From Marisediminicola senii (lineage in GTDB: Bacteria > Actinomycetota > Actinomycetes > Actinomycetales > Microbacteriaceae), in assembly GCF_011057645.1 (NCBI RefSeq), contig NZ_JAALGE010000008.1:1-64000 (forward strand): a stretch of 64,000 nt of DNA, read 5' to 3'. The notes under the pieces were generated by a model. It was not told where the DNA came from. It saw only the letters and a program-made list of their open reading frames with translations, and searched no databases. How positions within the stretch are numbered: the stretch's first letter is position 1; every line of letters begins with the position of its first letter. The position numbers were made by a program, and so were the translations under genes. Positions 8,516 to 16,238 of the stretch are shown one piece after another.

Positions 8516-9559
8516 CTACATGGCCGATCGGATGGTTGCGGTACCCGGGCGAGCGCTGGATTCTCTAATTACGAGCGTCGCGGGGGTGAGTTCGATGTCG
8601 TCGACGGTCTCGCCGGCGATGACGCGGAGCAGGGCCTCGGCTGCCTGGCGTCCCCAGGCCTGCGCCTCGGTCGTGACGGTAGTAAGAGCGGGATGGATGT
8701 ACTGGCCGACTTCGCTGCCATCGAACCCCGTGATCGACAGGTCACCTGGCACCGTGAAGCCGGCGCGCTGGGCGATGCCGAGGCCGGCGATTGCCATCGG
8801 GTCGTTGGCATAGACGATGGCCGTCGGCCGGTCGGCGAGTGCAAGAAGGTCGCGTGTGGCGCGGGCACCGTCAGCCGCGCTGTAGTCCGTTTCGACAATG
8901 GGACCTGGCTGCAGGTCGAGGCCGGCGAGTGCCTGGGCGAATGACGCACTGCGGCGCGACCCATGCAGCATCCGGGACGGACCGCTCACGTGCGCAATGC
9001 GACGGTGCCCGAGCTCGACGAGGTGAGCGACGGCGGACTGGATGCCGGGTCCGTCGTCGAGCGAGACCGCGGGCAACGCCGACGGAATGTCAGGATGCCC
9101 GAGGGTGACCGCCTTGAGTCCCAGCGACTGCACGAGGGCAATGCGTGGGTCGGCGCGGCGGAGGTCGCTCAGGATGACGCCGTCGACGCGGGCGTGCGAC
9201 GCGAGTTGGCGGTAGGTCGTGATCTCCGACGCCTCATCACCGACCATGCTCAGCACGAGCGCCTGGCCGACCGGCGCAAGTGCGCTTTCGACACCGGCGA
9301 TGAAAGCGGGGAAGAACGGGTCGCCAGAGATGATCTCGGGGTCACGGGCGATGACCAGCCCCAACGCGAACGCCCGGTCTGAACTCAGCGACCGGGCTCG
9401 AAGACTCGGGCTGAAGCCGAGGTCCTTCGCGACCGCGAGAATGCGAGTCTTCGTCTCAGCCGAGACTCCGGGCCGGTCGTTCAGGGCGAACGAGACGAGT
9501 CCCTTGCTTACGCCCGCCTCGCGGGCAACGTCGGCGATGGTCGGTCGTTCTCCCACCAC
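8516..9559 (-). CDS. LacI-family transcriptional repressor of the sugar locus
   Basis: A 347-residue LacI/GalR regulator. The N-terminal HTH is TIADVAREAGVSKGLVSFAL (residues ~7-26), with the hinge region ending FSPSLRARSLSS. The periplasmic-binding-like effector domain contains the usual VDGVILSDL, LGHRRIAHVSG and LSITGFDGSEVGQYIHP. It is transcribed in the same direction as, and immediately upstream of, the transporter genes. Two CG-centred palindromes upstream of its own start are probable operators, so autoregulation and sugar induction are likely. The GTG start is preceded by a GGGGGAGGG ribosome site. Confidence 0.93.
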   Translation of the reverse strand: MVGERPTIADVAREAGVSKGLVSFALNDRPGVSAETKTRILAVAKDLGFSPSLRARSLSSDRAFALGLVIARDPEIISGDPFFPAFIAGVESALAPVGQALVLSMVGDEASEITTYRQLASHARVDGVILSDLRRADPRIALVQSLGLKAVTLGHPDIPSALPAVSLDDGPGIQSAVAHLVELGHRRIAHVSGPSRMLHGSRRSASFAQALAGLDLQPGPIVETDYSAADGARATRDLLALADRPTAIVYANDPMAIAGLGIAQRAGFTVPGDLSITGFDGSEVGQYIHPALTTVTTEAQAWGRQAAEALLRVIAGETVDDIELTPATLVIRESSARPGTATIRSAM

Positions 9560-9601
9560 GGCTGCCCTCCCCCTCGAGTCACGGTCGAACCCTCAGTGTC
9601 C

Positions 9602-9635
9602 TTAACCGGTTTAGCCGGGACTCTATACCGGTTTA
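9602..9635. promoter_or_regulatory. Tandem LacI-type operators
   Basis: TTAACCGGTTTA (9602-9613) and TATACCGGTTTA (9624-9635) are near-perfect CG-centred palindromes with centres 22 bp apart, about two helical turns. They lie upstream of the LacI-type gene, as expected for its own sites. Confidence 0.75.
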
Positions 9636-9677
9636 GTGGACGGGGGCAAGCATTTTCTGATCACGGGGGCGCGACCT

Positions 9678-10154
9678 CTACCCCACCGGGTACTTGAACC
9701 CGCGGTGCGACCCCACGAACCCGAGCCGGTCGTAGAACCGGTGCGCGTCGGTGCGCGCCTCGTCGGAGGTCAGCTGCACCAGCGACACATCCAGCGCGGG
9801 CGCCGCGACGTCGGTGACCCAGCGCATCATCGCGGTTCCGATACCCGCCGACCGCTGGTCGCTGCTGACGCGGACGGCCTCGACGGTCAGCCGGGTCGCC
9901 CCGCGACGGGCCATTCCCGGGATGCGCGTCAACTGCATGGTGGCAAGTGGATGCTGCGCCGCATCCACCGCGATGAGCAACTCGTTCGCCGGGTCGGCAG
10001 TCACGTTGAGGAGCGCCGCGCGGTAGGCCGCCGCATCCGCGTCGCTGGCCAGGTCGCCGCGGGAGGCGCTGATCGGATCGTCCGAGAGTAGGCGCATGAG
10101 CGCGGGCAGGTCGGACTCGTCGGCGCGACGCAGGGTGATGTGGCCGGAGCGCAT
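9678..10154 (-). CDS. GNAT-family N-acetyltransferase
   Basis: A 158-residue GNAT enzyme. The fold starts at ITLRRADESDLPALMRLL. The acetyl-CoA site contains VEAVRVSSDQRSAGIGTAMM (motif A, R-x-x-G-I-G). The C-terminus has the typical AHRFYDRLGFVGSH. The substrate is unknown; it is probably a soluble small-molecule or peptide acetyltransferase. The ATG at 10154 was chosen because the conserved fold begins six residues later; an in-frame GTG 12 codons upstream is possible. The gene is divergent from the MerR gene at 10338. Confidence 0.87.
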   Translation of the reverse strand: MRSGHITLRRADESDLPALMRLLSDDPISASRGDLASDADAAAYRAALLNVTADPANELLIAVDAAQHPLATMQLTRIPGMARRGATRLTVEAVRVSSDQRSAGIGTAMMRWVTDVAAPALDVSLVQLTSDEARTDAHRFYDRLGFVGSHRGFKYPVG

Positions 10155-10312
10155 GGCGAGGTCGACGGGGAGGGTCAGGGCGGAGAGCACGCGTTCATCC
10201 TCGCAGTCGCCGAGCGCCGCGCCGGGATCGCCGGGTGCGTGGCCAGGCTGGTGCCAGCCCGGCGGGCGGCAGCATCCACTTTCAAACACTGAAACTCCCA
10301 CTGGTAGCACCA

Positions 10313-10332
10313 CTATCGATAGCGCTACTATC
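10313..10332. promoter_or_regulatory. Overlapping palindromes, candidate MerR operator
   Basis: CTATCGATAG (10313-10322) is a perfect palindrome. It overlaps a second inverted repeat, GATAG (10318-10322) with CTATC (10328-10332). Both overlap the -10 box of the MerR-family gene, suggesting autoregulation. Confidence 0.5.
10326..10331 (+). promoter_or_regulatory. -10 box, leaderless promoter
   Basis: TACTAT, 6 nt, then ATG at 10338. Confidence 0.55.
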
Positions 10333-10337
10333 AGTTC

Positions 10338-10973
10338 ATGCTGATCGCCGAACTCGCGGAACTCTCCGACACCCCTCCCGCCACCGTCAAGTACTACGTG
10401 CGCGAGGGGCTCCTCCCCGCGGGGGCACGCGAGCGCGGCAATCGTACGAGCTACGACGAGTCGCACGTGCACCGGCTGCGCCTGATCCGCGCGATGCTCG
10501 AGGTCGGAAAGCTCTCCGTCAGCTCGGTCGCCGCCGTGCTCGCGGCGCTCGACGACCAGACCACCACGATCGGCGAGACGTTCGCCGTCGCGCAGAACGC
10601 GCTCTCGCGCGACGCCGTCTCGACCGTGAGCGAGCCCTCGCCCGAGAGCATCGCGCGCGTCGACGCCCTGGTCGAACGCGTCGGCTGGCCGCCGTGCGGC
10701 GACAACGTGGGCGTGCGGATCGTCGCACAGACCATCGACGGGTTCGCGAAGGCGGGGCATCCACTCGCCGACGACTACCTCGACCGCTACGCCGAGGCAG
10801 CCGCCGTCGTAGCCAAGGCCGACCTCGACGCCGTCACCCCGGGAGCCCCCGGAACCGACGACGAGGCCGACCTCACCGAGCTCATGGTGGTCGGCACCGT
10901 GCTCGGCGACACGCTCTCCCTCGGCCTGCGGCGCATCGCCCAGGCCACCCTGACCGCTGAGAGGAATCTCTGA
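10338..10973 (+). CDS. MerR-family transcriptional regulator
   Basis: A 211-residue regulator. The MerR HTH begins at residue 2 (LIAELAELSDTPPATVKYYV, then REGLLP), followed by the wing and a dimerisation helix. The C-terminal ~130 residues are helical and not a recognised metal- or drug-binding domain; a lone cysteine lies in WPPCGDN. The first gene of a three-gene operon with two membrane proteins, coupled to the next gene by TGATG. It probably controls that operon through the palindromes over its own promoter. Confidence 0.9.
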   Translation: MLIAELAELSDTPPATVKYYVREGLLPAGARERGNRTSYDESHVHRLRLIRAMLEVGKLSVSSVAAVLAALDDQTTTIGETFAVAQNALSRDAVSTVSEPSPESIARVDALVERVGWPPCGDNVGVRIVAQTIDGFAKAGHPLADDYLDRYAEAAAVVAKADLDAVTPGAPGTDDEADLTELMVVGTVLGDTLSLGLRRIAQATLTAERNL

Positions 10974-12049
10974 TGAGCACGAAACCGCGCACCAGCGCGA
11001 GCACAAACCCGCGCACGCGCACCAGCACCAGCACCACCCGGATCATGACAAGACCAGTGGATGCTTCCCCCGCCCGCTCCCCTTTGATGCGCGCCTATGA
11101 CTGGCATCGACCCCTCATGCTGCTCGCCGCGCTGATGGCGGTCAGCACCGTCGTGTGCCTCGTCGGCATCGCGGTCGACTCCCGGCAGGTGCTCGGCGTC
11201 GACACCTGGATCAAGCCGCTCAAGTTCTCGATCTCCGGCCTCATCTACGGCGTCACCTGGGCGTGGCTGATCGCGCACCTCCCCCGGTTCCAGCGCCTCA
11301 CGCACCGCGCCGGAACCGTGATCGCCGTCGCCCTCGCAATCGAGCAGGTCCTCATCGTGGGCATCGCCGCCGCCGGAACCACCAGCCACTTCAACGTCTC
11401 GACCGCATTCTCGACCGCGCTGTGGAGCATCATGGCGACCTCGATCACCGTGCTCTACGTCGCGACCTTCGTCACGACCGTGGCCGTGCTGTGGCTGCGC
11501 CTGCCCACCCGCTCCCTCACCATCTCCGTGCGCGCCGGCGCCCTCCTCGCGCTCGCCGGCATGGGGCTCGCGTTCCTCATGACGGGGCCGACCGCCGACC
11601 AGCTCAACGACTTCCAGGGCATCGCCGGCGCACACACCGTCGGCGCGAGCGACGGCGGACCCGGCCTCCCCCTCCTCGGCTGGAGCACCGTCGCGGGCGA
11701 CCTGCGTATCCCGCACTTCGTCGGCATGCACGCGCTGCAGGTGATCCCGCTGCTCGCGATCGCCCTCGACGTGCTCGGGCGGCGCGCGAAGGTGCTGGCC
11801 GACGACCGCACCCGCACGCGCCTCGTCGTGGTGGCCGTCGCCGCGTACACCGCGACGCTGGCGGTGGTGACCGCGCAAGCGCTCGCGGGGCAGTCGATCG
11901 TGCAGCCCGCGGGCGTGTTCCTCGCCGCGGGGTGGGCTGTCGGCCTCGGGGCTGCGGTGGCGGCGGGGGTCGTGCTGGCGGTGGGCTGGCGGCATCCACT
12001 CGACGTTTCCGTGGACGAATCGCGCACCGACGCCGAGGTGCAGCGATGA
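10973..12049 (+). CDS. Polytopic membrane protein of unknown function
   Basis: A 358-residue protein with a Ser/Thr/Arg-rich cytoplasmic N-terminus (residues 1-35) and about eight hydrophobic segments. Recognisable points are YDWHRPLML before the first helix, DTWIKPLKFSISGLIYGVTW, and a loop with GPTADQLNDF and IPHFVGMHALQV carrying histidines. I know similar actinobacterial membrane proteins beside MerR regulators but no function. The start overlaps the MerR stop; the end overlaps the DUF2834 start (ATGA), so the three genes are probably translated together. Confidence 0.8.
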   Translation: MSTKPRTSASTNPRTRTSTSTTRIMTRPVDASPARSPLMRAYDWHRPLMLLAALMAVSTVVCLVGIAVDSRQVLGVDTWIKPLKFSISGLIYGVTWAWLIAHLPRFQRLTHRAGTVIAVALAIEQVLIVGIAAAGTTSHFNVSTAFSTALWSIMATSITVLYVATFVTTVAVLWLRLPTRSLTISVRAGALLALAGMGLAFLMTGPTADQLNDFQGIAGAHTVGASDGGPGLPLLGWSTVAGDLRIPHFVGMHALQVIPLLAIALDVLGRRAKVLADDRTRTRLVVVAVAAYTATLAVVTAQALAGQSIVQPAGVFLAAGWAVGLGAAVAAGVVLAVGWRHPLDVSVDESRTDAEVQR

Positions 12050-12411
12050 GGTGGATGCGGGGCGGCTGGACCCCCGCCGCGATCGTCTACCTCGTGCTCG
12101 CGATCGCGGGACTCGTCGGCACCTGGACGTTCAACGTCATCGCCATCGTCGAACAGCGCGACTTTCTCGGCGAATGGTTCGGCAGCGGGCCCTCGGTCGG
12201 ATCGCTCGGCGTCGACCTGGGCGTGGTGGCGATCGCGGCGGTCGTGTTCATGATCGCGGAGGCGGCGCGGCTGGGCATGCGCCGCGTCTGGGTGTACATC
12301 GTGGTGGTGCCGTTCGTGGCGATGGCGTTCGGCTTTCCGCTGTTCCTGTGCGCGCGCGAGCGGCACCTCGAGCGGGACCGGAGGCACGCCGCGACGCAGC
12401 CTGTCTCCTAG
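12046..12411 (+). CDS. DUF2834-type small membrane protein
   Basis: A 121-residue protein with three hydrophobic helices: TPAAIVYLVLAIAGLVGTW, VDLGVVAIAAVVFMIAEA and VWVYIVVVPFVAMAFGFPLF. The segment FGSGPSVGSLGVDL between helices one and two is typical of DUF2834. The function is unknown. It is the last gene of the MerR operon, with a 4-bp overlap with the preceding gene. Its TAG stop is part of the -10 box of the next gene. Confidence 0.85.
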   Translation: MRWMRGGWTPAAIVYLVLAIAGLVGTWTFNVIAIVEQRDFLGEWFGSGPSVGSLGVDLGVVAIAAVVFMIAEAARLGMRRVWVYIVVVPFVAMAFGFPLFLCARERHLERDRRHAATQPVS

Positions 12412-12414
12412 GCT
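12409..12414 (+). promoter_or_regulatory. -10 box, leaderless promoter
   Basis: TAGGCT, 6 nt, then ATG at 12421. The TAG is also the stop codon of the DUF2834 gene. Confidence 0.5.
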
Positions 12415-12420
12415 GGAACG

Positions 12421-13110
12421 ATGGATCCCATTGCCGCGGCGGGCCGCTTCATGGCCGCAACATTCCCCAACGCGGAGGCCGCCGTCGTCGCCGGCAGTGC
12501 GGCCAGGGGAACCCGCACGCGCACCAGCGACATCGACATCCTCGCGGTCGGCGGTGACGACCTGTTCGACGACGACCGCGACGCGCTCGCGGCGACCTTC
12601 GATTTCGAGGGGCAGCCGGTCGAGGTGTTCGCCTATACGCGCGAGGGTTTCGAGCGCTGGGCGAATCCCGGCATGACGTTTCGTCCGACGATCGTGCGGA
12701 TGCTGGTCGAAGGCACCCCGATTCGCGGCGACCTCGAACTCGCGCTGCTGCGCGCACGCTGGAAGCCCGTGCTCGACGCCGGCCCCGACCCGTCACCGCA
12801 CGAGCTCGCCCGCCGCCGCTACGTGATCACCGACCTGCTCGACGACCTGGTCGACGCACAGGACACCCTCGAGCAACGCGTGATCGCGGCATCCCTCTTC
12901 GAACGCACCGCCGAGCTCATGCTGCTCTCGCGCCACCGCTGGCTCGGGCAGGGCAAGCACCTCGTTCGCGAGCTGCGCGAATGGAACAGCGACCGCGCCA
13001 ACGCCCTCGCCCGGCCGCTGCTGCAGCTCGATTTCGCCGGTTTCGCCGAGCGGGTGCAAGCCGAATTGGATGCCGCGGGCGGCCGTGTGCAGGCCGGATT
13101 CGTTCGGTGA
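12421..13110 (+). CDS. Pol-beta-fold nucleotidyltransferase domain protein
   Basis: A 229-residue protein. The nucleotidyltransferase signature GSAARGTRTRTSDIDI (residues ~25-40) gives the GS motif and the two metal-binding Asp residues; a third acidic position may lie in VEVFAYT. The C-terminal half (~120-229) is helical and HEPN-like in character. This could modify an antibiotic, a nucleotide or act as a minimal NTase; no activity can be assigned. A leaderless -10 box precedes the ATG, and the 3' end overlaps the GNAT start (GTGA). Confidence 0.8.
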   Translation: MDPIAAAGRFMAATFPNAEAAVVAGSAARGTRTRTSDIDILAVGGDDLFDDDRDALAATFDFEGQPVEVFAYTREGFERWANPGMTFRPTIVRMLVEGTPIRGDLELALLRARWKPVLDAGPDPSPHELARRRYVITDLLDDLVDAQDTLEQRVIAASLFERTAELMLLSRHRWLGQGKHLVRELREWNSDRANALARPLLQLDFAGFAERVQAELDAAGGRVQAGFVR

Positions 13111-13592
13111 ACCAGCTGGTCATCGACCTGACGCAGCCCGGAACACCCTCCTCCGACGAGATCGTGCGCACCTACATGACCGACGTCATGACGCTGCACC
13201 GCGGCCGGCCGGTGCCACCGGAGGACGTCGATGGTGCGCTCGCGAGTGAGCCGTACCTCGACCTGCAGGGTGAGACGGGGGCGTTCCTGACCGCGGTGGA
13301 GGACGGGGCTGGCGGCTACCCGGTGGCGTGCGTCGGGGTCCGATTCCTCGGCGATGTGGCCGAGCTGACGAAGGTGTTCACGCGTCCGGGGGCACGCGGG
13401 CGGGGCGTCAGTCGGCAGCTGATCGCCCGCGTGGAGGAGCTGTGTCGGGAGCGCGGCATCCACACCCTGCGTCTCGATACCCACAGCAGGTTCGCCGCCG
13501 CGTGCGCGCTGTACGAGCGGCTCGGTTTCGTGCAGACGGCGCCGCACAACGACGTGTCGTACGCCGACCGCTGGTACGCGAAGCAGCTGTAG
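13107..13592 (+). CDS. GNAT-family N-acetyltransferase
   Basis: A 161-residue acetyltransferase. Motif A reads LTKVFTRPGARGRGVSRQLI (R-x-x-G-R-G-V), followed by IHTLRLDTHSRFAAACALYE and the end-of-fold YERLGFVQTAPHND. The GTG start at 13107 overlaps the nucleotidyltransferase stop by 4 bp; an upstream extension would lie inside that gene. The stop overlaps the GTG of the next gene by one base. The substrate is unknown. The tight coupling suggests a shared function with its neighbours. Confidence 0.87.
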   Translation: MNQLVIDLTQPGTPSSDEIVRTYMTDVMTLHRGRPVPPEDVDGALASEPYLDLQGETGAFLTAVEDGAGGYPVACVGVRFLGDVAELTKVFTRPGARGRGVSRQLIARVEELCRERGIHTLRLDTHSRFAAACALYERLGFVQTAPHNDVSYADRWYAKQL

Positions 13593-13978
13593 TGGGCGGG
13601 TCTGCGGCGGCACTCGACGTGCTCGAAGCGGTGTTTCCGTGGCTGGGGGTCGCGCTGTTCGTGGGCTCGCTGGTGATGGTTCTCGTGGTGTATCCGCGGC
13701 AGCTGCGAAAGCCCGATCGGCTGCGCGACCTGCAGCTGGGCCTGAACGCGACCCCGCGCATCACGATCGTCTCGGCGGTATTGCTCGCGGGATATGCACT
13801 GATGACGGCGCTGCTCGGCATCGCGTTCGTTGCAGCGGGCTACACCTTCGCGTGGGGCATGTTCCCGATGGCGGCCGCCGCGGTGCCGTACCTCGGCGCG
13901 TTCATCTACCTGTGGCGCCTGCCGTTCCCCGGTTTTGACGACGGGGACGACGTCGGCCACGGCACCGTCGCACACTGA
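13592..13978 (+). CDS. Small membrane protein, unknown function
   Basis: A 128-residue protein with four hydrophobic stretches (PWLGVALFVGSLVMVLVVYP, ITIVSAVLLAGYALMTALLG, FAWGMFPMAAAAVPYLGAFI and a shorter first part) and an Asp-rich tail FDDGDDVGHG. No family is recognised. The GTG start shares its G with the TAG stop of the GNAT gene. Convergent with the ABC permease gene downstream. Confidence 0.7.
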   Translation: MGGSAAALDVLEAVFPWLGVALFVGSLVMVLVVYPRQLRKPDRLRDLQLGLNATPRITIVSAVLLAGYALMTALLGIAFVAAGYTFAWGMFPMAAAAVPYLGAFIYLWRLPFPGFDDGDDVGHGTVAH

Positions 13979-14009
13979 GCGCCCGCACGGTGAGCGTCCC
14001 GCACGCGCA

Positions 14010-14038
14010 AGAGGGCCGACCCATCACGGGCCGACCCT
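14010..14038. terminator. Possible hairpin between convergent genes
   Basis: GAGGG and CCCTC flank two direct copies of GGGCCGACCC with an inner CCC/GGG pair. It forms an imperfect stem in the 97-bp convergent gap and has no U-tract. Confidence 0.35.
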
Positions 14039-14075
14039 CCCCCAGCACCGGACGCGAACCGCCCGGCACCACTCA

Positions 14076-15380
14076 CTACTCGTACCGCAGCGACTCCACC
14101 GGGTCGGCCCGCGCCGCGCGAACCGCGGGGAACGTGCCGGCGAGGAACGCGATGCCCGTCACCAGCAGGATGATCGCCGCGACCGAGACCGGGTCGAACG
14201 CGATCAGCGTGAGGCCCGGCAGATCGGCGAGCAGGGTGTCGGCGGCCGCGGCGCTGATGCCGGAACCTGCGACCATCGCGATGCCGACGCCGATCGCGCT
14301 GCCGAGCAGTCCGAGGAACGCCGCCTCGAGGCTGAACAGGGTGAACACCCGGCCGGAGCCCATGCCCATCGCCTTCATCAGGCCGATCTCGCGGGTGCGC
14401 TCTTGCACCGACATGTAGAGGGTGTTGACGATGCCGAACGACGCCGCGAGCAGCGCGATGATCGCGAACGCGTTGAGCACGAGCACGATGCCGTCGATCA
14501 CCGTCGTGACGATGCCGAGCTGGTCGGCGATCGTCGTGCCGGTGAAGCCCTCATCGGCCAGGTTGTCTTTCAGCACCTGGATCTCGTCGTCGGTCGCGGC
14601 CGGGTCGAACCAGACCGTCGCCGAGGTGTAGCGGTCGGCCTGTTCCGCGGTGAGTCCGGTGCTCTGCAGGTCGAACAGCGCATCGCCGAGGGCCTCGTTG
14701 GTGAGGATGCTCTGGCCGGTCGGGCTCGCCAGGGCCTCCTCGGTCACGCCCACCACGGTCGCCTCGACGGTGTGCTGGGTGCGCTCGGCGTCGGTGATCG
14801 CGAGGGTGACGGTCTGCCCCACGGCATCGTCGTCGCTCGAGAAGCCGAGCGGTTCGACGTAGGCCACCGGAATGGCGACCTGCAGCTCGGAGGCGTCGGC
14901 GTCGGGTTCCGCGCCCGCCGCGAGCACCGTGGTTTGGCCGGGCACCAGGCTGCCGACAGTCGCCGTGTACGGCGTTCCGTCATCGAACTGCACGTAGTCC
15001 GGGGTGATGGTGCGCTGCGCGTCGACCCGCAGCACCCCGTCGACGCCCTCGACGGTGTCGATATCGTCCGATGTCATCGCGGTGACCGACTGCCCGGGGA
15101 TACCGGTGTCGACGGCGTTCGCGTCGTACTCGGCCGGTTCGTCGCTGCCGGCCCCGGGAAGGGTGGCGGCATCCTCGCTCGGCTTCGTGACGGTCATCGC
15201 GTCGGAGGCGCCGACCCCACTGACGGTGTCGGCGAGGTAGGCGTTGATTCCGGTGCCGAGCCCGCTGGTGAGGGTGAGCGTGAACGCGCCGACGAAGATC
15301 GCGAGGATGGTCAGGATGGTGCGGGTCTTCGACCGGAAGGTGTTCGAGACGGCCGAGCCGATCAGGGCGGTGGTTCTCAT
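14076..15380 (-). CDS. MacB/FtsX-type ABC transporter permease
   Basis: A 434-residue permease. The first membrane helix is TRTILTILAIFVGAFTLTLT (~18-37). A large extracellular domain (~45-290) is rich in Asp, Thr and Val. Three C-terminal helices include the FtsX core NTLYMSVQERTREIGLMKAM. The protein ends AVRAARADPVESLRYE, a typical MacB-family terminus. Such type VII ABC systems do mechanotransmission or export/resistance rather than import. Coupled by ATGA to the ATPase gene and divergent from a two-component system, so it is probably its regulatory target, as in antimicrobial-peptide sensing modules. Confidence 0.92.
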   Translation of the reverse strand: MRTTALIGSAVSNTFRSKTRTILTILAIFVGAFTLTLTSGLGTGINAYLADTVSGVGASDAMTVTKPSEDAATLPGAGSDEPAEYDANAVDTGIPGQSVTAMTSDDIDTVEGVDGVLRVDAQRTITPDYVQFDDGTPYTATVGSLVPGQTTVLAAGAEPDADASELQVAIPVAYVEPLGFSSDDDAVGQTVTLAITDAERTQHTVEATVVGVTEEALASPTGQSILTNEALGDALFDLQSTGLTAEQADRYTSATVWFDPAATDDEIQVLKDNLADEGFTGTTIADQLGIVTTVIDGIVLVLNAFAIIALLAASFGIVNTLYMSVQERTREIGLMKAMGMGSGRVFTLFSLEAAFLGLLGSAIGVGIAMVAGSGISAAAADTLLADLPGLTLIAFDPVSVAAIILLVTGIAFLAGTFPAVRAARADPVESLRYE

Positions 15381-16078
15381 GCTGCGACCTCCGCACGGGA
15401 ATCCTCGACGATGCGACCGTCGCGGATGAGGATGCGCCGGTCGCAGCGCGCAGCGAGGTCCTCGTCGTGGGTGACGACGATGAGGGTGATGCCGTGCTCG
15501 CGGTTGAGCCCGAACAGGATGTCCTCCACGACCGCGCCGGTGGCGGTGTCGAGGTTTCCGGTGGGCTCGTCGGCGAAGATGATGCGCGGGTTGTTGACCA
15601 GCGCACGGGCGATCACGGTGCGCTGCTTCTGCCCACCGGAGAGGTTCGCGGCCTTGTTCTTCGCCTTGTCGGCGAGCTCCAGCTGTTCGAGGGCGGCCAT
15701 CCCGCGGCGCCTGCGTTCGGCACCGCCGATACCGGCGATCTTCATCGGCAGCACGACGTTCTCGAGCACCGTGTTGCTGCCGGTGAGGAAGAACTGCTGG
15801 AAGACGAACCCGAACGTCTTGTTGCGGGTTCTGTTGAGGCGCGACCCGCGCAGTTGTGCGGTGTCGTTGCCCTCGAGGGCGACCGTGCCGGAGCCCGGCA
15901 CGTCGAGCAGCGCGAGGATGTGCATGAGGGTCGACTTGCCGGATCCGCTCTTGCCGACGATCGCGATGCTCTCCCCCTCGCTGATGTCGAAGCTCACTCC
16001 GCGCAGCGCGTCGAAGCGGTTCTGTCCCCGGCCGTACGACTTGTGCACGTCGCGGACCGAGATGATCGGGGTACTCAA
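15377..16078 (-). CDS. MacB/LolD-type ABC transporter ATPase
   Basis: A 233-residue ATPase. Walker A is GKSGSGKST, Q-loop FQQF, signature LSGGQKQR, Walker B IIFADEPTGNLD and switch His VVTHDED. The start is TTG at 16078: AAGGAG lies 5 nt upstream and the next in-frame ATG is far inside the domain. The 3' end overlaps the permease ATG. It powers the MacB-like permease. Confidence 0.93.
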   Translation of the reverse strand: MSTPIISVRDVHKSYGRGQNRFDALRGVSFDISEGESIAIVGKSGSGKSTLMHILALLDVPGSGTVALEGNDTAQLRGSRLNRTRNKTFGFVFQQFFLTGSNTVLENVVLPMKIAGIGGAERRRRGMAALEQLELADKAKNKAANLSGGQKQRTVIARALVNNPRIIFADEPTGNLDTATGAVVEDILFGLNREHGITLIVVTHDEDLAARCDRRILIRDGRIVEDSRAEVAA

Positions 16079-16163
16079 TGGGGCTCCTTGGTAGTGGTGT
16101 TCTGACGGTGTCCAGCGTGCCCGCGGCCCGCCCGCCGCACGTCCCCCACCGGCGGTCACTCGT

Positions 16164-16181
16164 ATACCGCGATCGCGGTAT
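16164..16181. promoter_or_regulatory. 18-bp perfect palindrome in divergent promoter region
   Basis: ATACCGCGATCGCGGTAT is a perfect 18-bp palindrome placed between the ABC ATPase (-) and the sensor kinase (+). It is the best candidate for the binding site of the NarL-type response regulator encoded by this locus. Confidence 0.7.
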
Positions 16182-16226
16182 GGGTGGATGCTGCGCCGGG
16201 GCGACCCGTCGGCCTCGCGCCTCCTG

Positions 16227-16232
16227 CACACT
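16227..16232 (+). promoter_or_regulatory. Weak -10 box, leaderless promoter
   Basis: CACACT, 6 nt, then GTG at 16239. It deviates from TANNNT at position 1 but has the spacing seen elsewhere in this window. Confidence 0.3.
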
Positions 16233-16238
16233 GGGAAC

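Noticed and set aside
10271-10300. TTTCAAACACTGAAAC as a third copy of the intergenic element
   Set aside because: Only the TTTCA/TGAAA ends are shared; the TTCCTGAAT core and 31-bp spacing are missing.
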